64,000 nucleotides of DNA, from contig CACRXP010000092.1 of the NCBI GenBank assembly GCA_902702965.1, positions 1,381,657 to 1,445,656 of the forward strand, written 5' to 3'. Origin of the DNA: Spirometra erinaceieuropaei. Its lineage: Eukaryota > Platyhelminthes > Cestoda > Diphyllobothriidea > Diphyllobothriidae. Made by a program: the position numbers and the translations under genes. Of this stretch, positions 45,101 to 51,100 are shown piece by piece (the stretch's first letter is position 1; every line of letters begins with the position of its first letter). The notes under the pieces were generated by a model. The model was not told where the DNA came from and ran no database searches. It saw only the letters and a list, made by a program, of their open reading frames with translations.

Positions 45101-48100
45101 GATTTTTTAAGGCTGCGCATTGTCTATTCGCATTGCATCGTATCTGGCCGTTTACCACAGCTCCTCATAAAATGTAGAACATTGCCCTCCTCCATTTCAA
45201 AATTTTATGGACTCTATATGGTATCTTTTTAAAGGCATAGAAGAATATGTGATTCTCTTTACACGGACGCATGCACCTTGTAGACTGAAATCACACTAAG
45301 CGCTTATGCAACAAATTATCAGGCTCCAAATTATTCGGCAATTAGAAAACTTTTAAAACCCTAATTATACTCTTTCTTTGAGTATAAAATATAAAGAAGA
45401 CGTAATTCTCTATCAAACGACTGAAAGAAAGCATATTTTTGTTCATGGCGTCTATAAATATATTTGACTTTGCAAGACCATCGAAAATCAGGGGGGAAAA
45501 TGCCTACTACGTAAGTAGTCATCTTTTACCGGACACGGCTTCTACGGGAGATTGGAAAGCAGTGTATTCAAAAGCCGACATCCTGCCGAGCTCGAAATAC
45601 TATAGGATTATGCTGCAAGATAATCAGTTTCGCAACCGCGCCTAAGTAATCCTTCCTAATCGAAGACTCATTTCAGAATTTCAGCCAACGTTTCATGAGA
45701 TCGGTCACTTACTGTAGCACTAGATGCCGTGCAAGTCTCTTGCACCTGTATCGTGGGACACTGGGTGGATGTCGTCGCTTGCGACGGTCGAATTGTCGTC
45801 GCACTGCCCGTCTACTGTTCGATCAGTTGGCCACGCCTGCATGTCTGTGATTGGCCAAGTGAAAAATTAAAGAAGCATAGGTGCCCTAGTTTGTGAAAGT
45901 GTGCTCGCCCCATGACGCCGAGCGTCCGAGTTGGACGCGCCAGGCAGAGAGTGAGTCGCAATTCCTTCGCGCTGGACTGGCGTCTCGAGTGTGGACATGC
46001 TGGATCAGACGGATCGATCATGTACGTAACTCAGCAGCCAAACGTCCAAAACACGTGTCATGCGATCAAGTCGGCGACTTTAGCTATTCCACAAAAAAAA
46101 CAAAATCATTTCCGAAAATGAACCACAGAAAAAAGGCTAGGTGGAGGCGGTACCGTTAGACAACTTCCCCAGTAGGGCGCATTCCAAGCCAAAAAGTACG
46201 ATACCGGCTCACATGTGTCGGTCAAATGTCCCACATCGGTGCCACCGGGCAAATGGATCCCAAGGCGTATCAGCTGATGTGCAGAAGACGATACTGACTG
46301 ATAGGCGCCATGGCTCGCGCGGGAATACCGACATGGGGCATGCCATTTACCGAGGACGTACTTCAGCGTACCGCCCAGCATACCATTAACCCCCCTCCGC
46401 ACTGGGCACATTCCATCCGACCGTTTCAAGAGAAACTGGCTGAGAATACCGCGATTACGATGTCTTCTTATGCAGGTCGCATCCTGATTTGTCAAGACTC
46501 TAATGGCCGCCTCAGTGTGCTCAATTGGCTATTAGGGGGCGTTTAAGTTGTAGCTGAGGTACAGAAGTTCAAGTAAACAGCCCTTTTTCGATAACCTCCA
46601 GTAATTATTCTTTTCGTAATTTCCACCTACCAGTGAGTTTTCAATAATCATGAATGGGTCCAGAACTCGAGAGAGAGAGAGCCCGTAAAGCACGACGGAA
46701 CGAGTGAGCTCCGTAAGAACGATCGGTGAGAGCCCCCTACAACTGTATATTTCCGATCGAATCCGACAGGGCAACGGGCTCGTGGCCCAGTGTTTAGAGG
46801 CTTAGAATTCTAACTAACAGGTCGCGAGTTCAAGCCTGGGTACGACTGGCTGTCGACGGCTAATAAGCCAGAAATGGTCATACTAGTCTCCCTTGTCTTT
46901 GTCGGTAATAACACACTGCTCCATTTATTTTTGACATTACTGATGTTATAGCTACTTAATTCAGGTAAGAGGCCCACAGAGAAATTGGTGCAGTGACTCA
47001 TGGTGATAGTGGATTTGCGCTACACCTACCGCACTGTCCTTCCTAACCCGCCTAATTTCGGCGTCAAAGCAGTGTCATGTGGATCGGAGGCGGGATTGGG
47101 CGCACTGGCGGACAAAGTTAAACAGCCCGTCTGCGCGTGCCATACACGTGCCAGGTGGACCAGCGTTTCGCAGTGGGGTGGCAGCTCAGATCCCATCTGG
47201 GTGGAAATGCCTTAGAGGTCACAGTAAGGGCCTGAATCTCCGCACTGAGAGACGGATCGAGCTATCTTGTCAGTTGGCAGCTTTTAGCGCCAGATTGCTT
47301 ATAGTGAGTAAGGTGCTCTGGGTACCGTGGAGAAGAAGGCCTCATAGTCGACCGCACTCTTTCATCCACATCACAGACAGCAGTCCACCGTCCGAGCCGG
47401 TCAGCTCTCTGGTGCGGATACTGAGCACAGGTGGCTGGCGCGGCGTGGGACGGCGCCTAGGTGTGCCACCCACCGCCCACATGCGCTACATTTGTTACTG
47501 GTACGCAGTCCGAACAACGCGTGTTGTGCCCTAATCTAGCTCCCGTGTTTGTCCAGCGTATCTCCAACGTGGCCTGTTGTAGGGGGGTAACGGCAACAAA
47601 ATTCAGACTACTAGCACAGCGCTGGTCATATTCAAACAGTTTCAATAGCTTCGCTTTCCCTATCTCTATTTTCTACTGTCATTCGCTTATTTAACAACCC
47701 TCAAGCTCACCACAACAATTGCGACCACCACCACCAGTGCCATGTTCCAATGGTGACTGTCCGCCCTGAGCGAACCTAAGTAGTTTCGGCATTCCCGCTC
47801 ACATCTGTAAATATGATCTCCGTTTTTTGCGTGTCGCCGGTGCGCCGATCAAAATTTCGCTTTTCCTCTTTTACTGCTGCTATTACTCCTACTCCTACTC
47901 CTACTACTACTACTACTTCTACTGCCGTCAATACTACTACCGCCTTCTCTTTTTTTCCTATATCCTCGTCACCAACATCATTGCAACCGCACAAATCAGG
48001 GCAATTAATCTTTAGTGGCAGTTCGACCGCCGATTCCGACGATGTCCCCCGTGTGCTACGCAGTTAGGTGCAGCAGATACGGTGACTTGTGTGCGAATTA

Positions 48101-51100
48101 GTGATAGAAGACTTTCGCACTCTCTATTCCTCACTCCTTACCTGGAATCGGTGTCAAGACAGAAGCAAGAGGACCGCAGGAGGCGGAGGGCGCAGGTGGA
48201 TGGCACGTGCCACCACACCCCCAGGTCCACAATATATACCTGACCAGGGTTTTTCATCAACAATAACAACAACACTCCAACAGGGGTCAGAAGGACGAGG
48301 ATGATGACTGGGCAGCCATGCCCATCACCTGTATACCCAGCAGAAGCGCAAGCGCATCTACCGGCAGGAAACTGAGTGTCAGGGAACTGCCACCGTATGC
48401 CAGGCTGCGAGGGCCATGGTTTGCTGATACTGGCATAGCACACGCCTTCAGACCTTTTGACCAACTAGTTGTTAGTAGGAGGCAAACAAATACCCTGATG
48501 AAGCTTACTGCCCACAATGTGCACAAAGACGAGTAACTTCTACTAATCAATGCTGCACTGCTTTTAATGTCCACAGGCTAACACCGGTTGGCGTCTGCTT
48601 CATGGTGGCCTCCTCAGTAGCCTCCCGTACGGACATCCAGTCGGACTTTGTGCAGCTGGGTCTCTTCATTGCCACTGTTCTCACCGGACTAGCCATTCAT
48701 TTCATCCTCATCGTGGTCATTTTGTTGGCCGCCAGCGGAAAGAACCCCTTCCGCCTGCTGAAGTACAGTGTCGAACCCTACCTCATCTCCTTTGCAACCA
48801 CAAGCCCGTAAGTCTTCCACGCATCTTTTCACTTCTACTGCCAACAAAAGCATTGTTTATCTGAGAATAGACTGTGGTGGCCCTATCGCGAGCGCCCGTC
48901 GCAACGCTGGGCCTCTCACGAGTGTCTGTACTTACGCATCAGGGCTGTTTGGCGTTCGCCAATCAGATTCAAGGCCGAGTAAGACGCGTCCTGGCTTAAG
49001 ACGCTTTGACGCATCCCCTGGCGACACTGGGGGCGCCGCTCTTCTGGCACCGGACGTATCCTCGTCCAGTTGTTAACTCCCTCCGACTCCTCCAGTTATT
49101 CTGTGTAGAGTACATCATCCTCTCAACTGGCGCCCACCTTGGGACCATGTCTGGAGTTCGTGGTAGCCAGTGTCTCGTCCACGGCTTTGGCTTCACTGAT
49201 AAGACCTCTGGACGGTGTTTTATAGCCGTTGGGAGTTAAAAGCAGCTGGGTCGGCCGTCAGACCCTGTGGTCCACAAAGGTGCCTCCCGACTTGCATATG
49301 GCTGCCGGATTTTGTGGCCCCGCACTATCTATCGTCCCTGGTCTTCCGGCGGCTGGGGTGATGGTCCGGTTGTCAGCTCATTCTTGTTTTCGAGCTAAGT
49401 CGTTTGCAGGTGGGAGTCCCGTGCATGCTGTCTTCACATCCCCCCGCCCGTACCGAGCGTCAAACTTGTCGTTTTTATCAGCATTCCCCCGGAAGTGTCA
49501 GTCGACTGCTTTGTACCAAATCAGCCCCGATCAGACCATTTAACGCCTCTTCCCCTAGAAGAATGCTGATTTCCCAAAAATATGTTTGCGTGTGGGATAT
49601 TTCGATGTGATGAGGAATTTTCAAAGTTACAACTACTGGGCTAGATACACAGCAAATTACGAATGTATATGCCACGTACCTGGCGCCTATGAATCCGCTG
49701 GCTACTTTTGTGATATGGTCGGCTGAAGATATCATGAACGAGATTGTTAGCCCAATCCTTCTTGTTTTTGTCGATTTGCTCTCACCATCCTCCGTTTAGC
49801 GGCCTGTTGGATGTCCGCTATATGACCGGTGTCAGATCTCATTTGGTCTCGGAAGTAAAACATATCGCCTAGTCTTTAGACATATGGGAATGAGTATCCA
49901 GGCCACTTCGACATGTAGATGTTCGATTTTTCGCAATCAGTGCAATCACTGCTACGATGAAAGATTTACACAGCGGCCGAAAAGTAGACTTAGACGACAT
50001 ATTGCGCTAATATAAATGTTCGTCATAATTAACATCTTCTACGGGAAACCAGCGAAATTCTGGTCCACAACATCGCCCCCCCCCCCCCCAATGACTAGGG
50101 GCAGATCAGCAGATTGGTTTAGATGCCTAAAGATGCCGAAGCGACCACCGTTGTGGCTATGGTACAGTCCGCTTTTACACAAGTCTAGAAATCGGACGAG
50201 ATAGAGGACCTCATTTGACAGTAAGTGCTCTCATTGGCAATGCCGCACAAGCCAGCAGAACAAGACGCCCGCCAGGTGTTAAACGCTAGTAGAAACACTG
50301 TGGCACTACCAACAGACCGAGTGATGTCGGCGGCTGTACTGAAGAAGGCTAAATTCTTTAAAAAGGCCAAGAATAAGCTGGATGTTTGACTAATAGACGG
50401 AATCTGTAGAATACTCGATAGTCCGACACTGCAGCAGCGTTGGCGCAAGCATGTTATCTTGCGTATTACAGTCTACTTCTCAAAGTTTTAATCTTATTTC
50501 TGTCCGTCTGCTTCATTTTACAGGGCCGTTGCCATTGGAGAGATGTACGATGGCCTGGACCGGTACGGAGTGAGCCCCCTAATCTCCCGCTTCACCACAC
50601 CTCTCTGCTCGGCCATGAAGGGTGATGGGCCGGCCATCTTCATAACCTCCGCTGTCCTCTTTGTCGCTCAGCAAGCCGACGCCAATCTTGATGTGGGACA
50701 GGTCCTAGTTGTCCTGTAAGTGGCCCCGGAATGAAGACAGAGGGTCTGGTTTTTTATCCTCCTCCTCCTCCTCCCCCCCTCCTCCTCCTCTACCTCCTCC
50801 TCTCCCCCTCCCCCAATCGTCCCTCTCCTCATGCCCTTTTTCCTCCACTCCCTGCCCCATCATCCCAAACCCAGTCCCTTGTTTTTACAGCTGCTGTGAT
50901 CCGTATGACAGATAGGACAACTTTCCGGAGGCTGCCATTGAATGGCTGTTAAATGTAACTAATCAGAGTTAGATAGCCGAGCCCGTAGCTGTCCAAACTC
51001 CTTACTGGTGGGCACACACTGCAGTTGAGACTGTCGGCTGTAAGACCGATGTTGTCACGACATGGCAGCGTCCTACCAAGTCCGTCCAGAGGCACAGTTT

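Larger units (their letters stand above)
43500..48576 (+). other. SLC1 intron 7 (5.1 kb)
   Basis: GTAAGT to CCACAG. It holds two SINE1 copies, a complete foldback element, the 47.1-48.3 kb dispersed repeat and a trinucleotide repeat. 45717-46659 shows nothing recognisable. Confidence 0.8.

Noticed and set aside
46760..46840. tRNA gene (box A and box B present)
   Set aside because: The same head with the same downstream tail occurs many times, and the acceptor stem does not close, so it is the head of SINE1.
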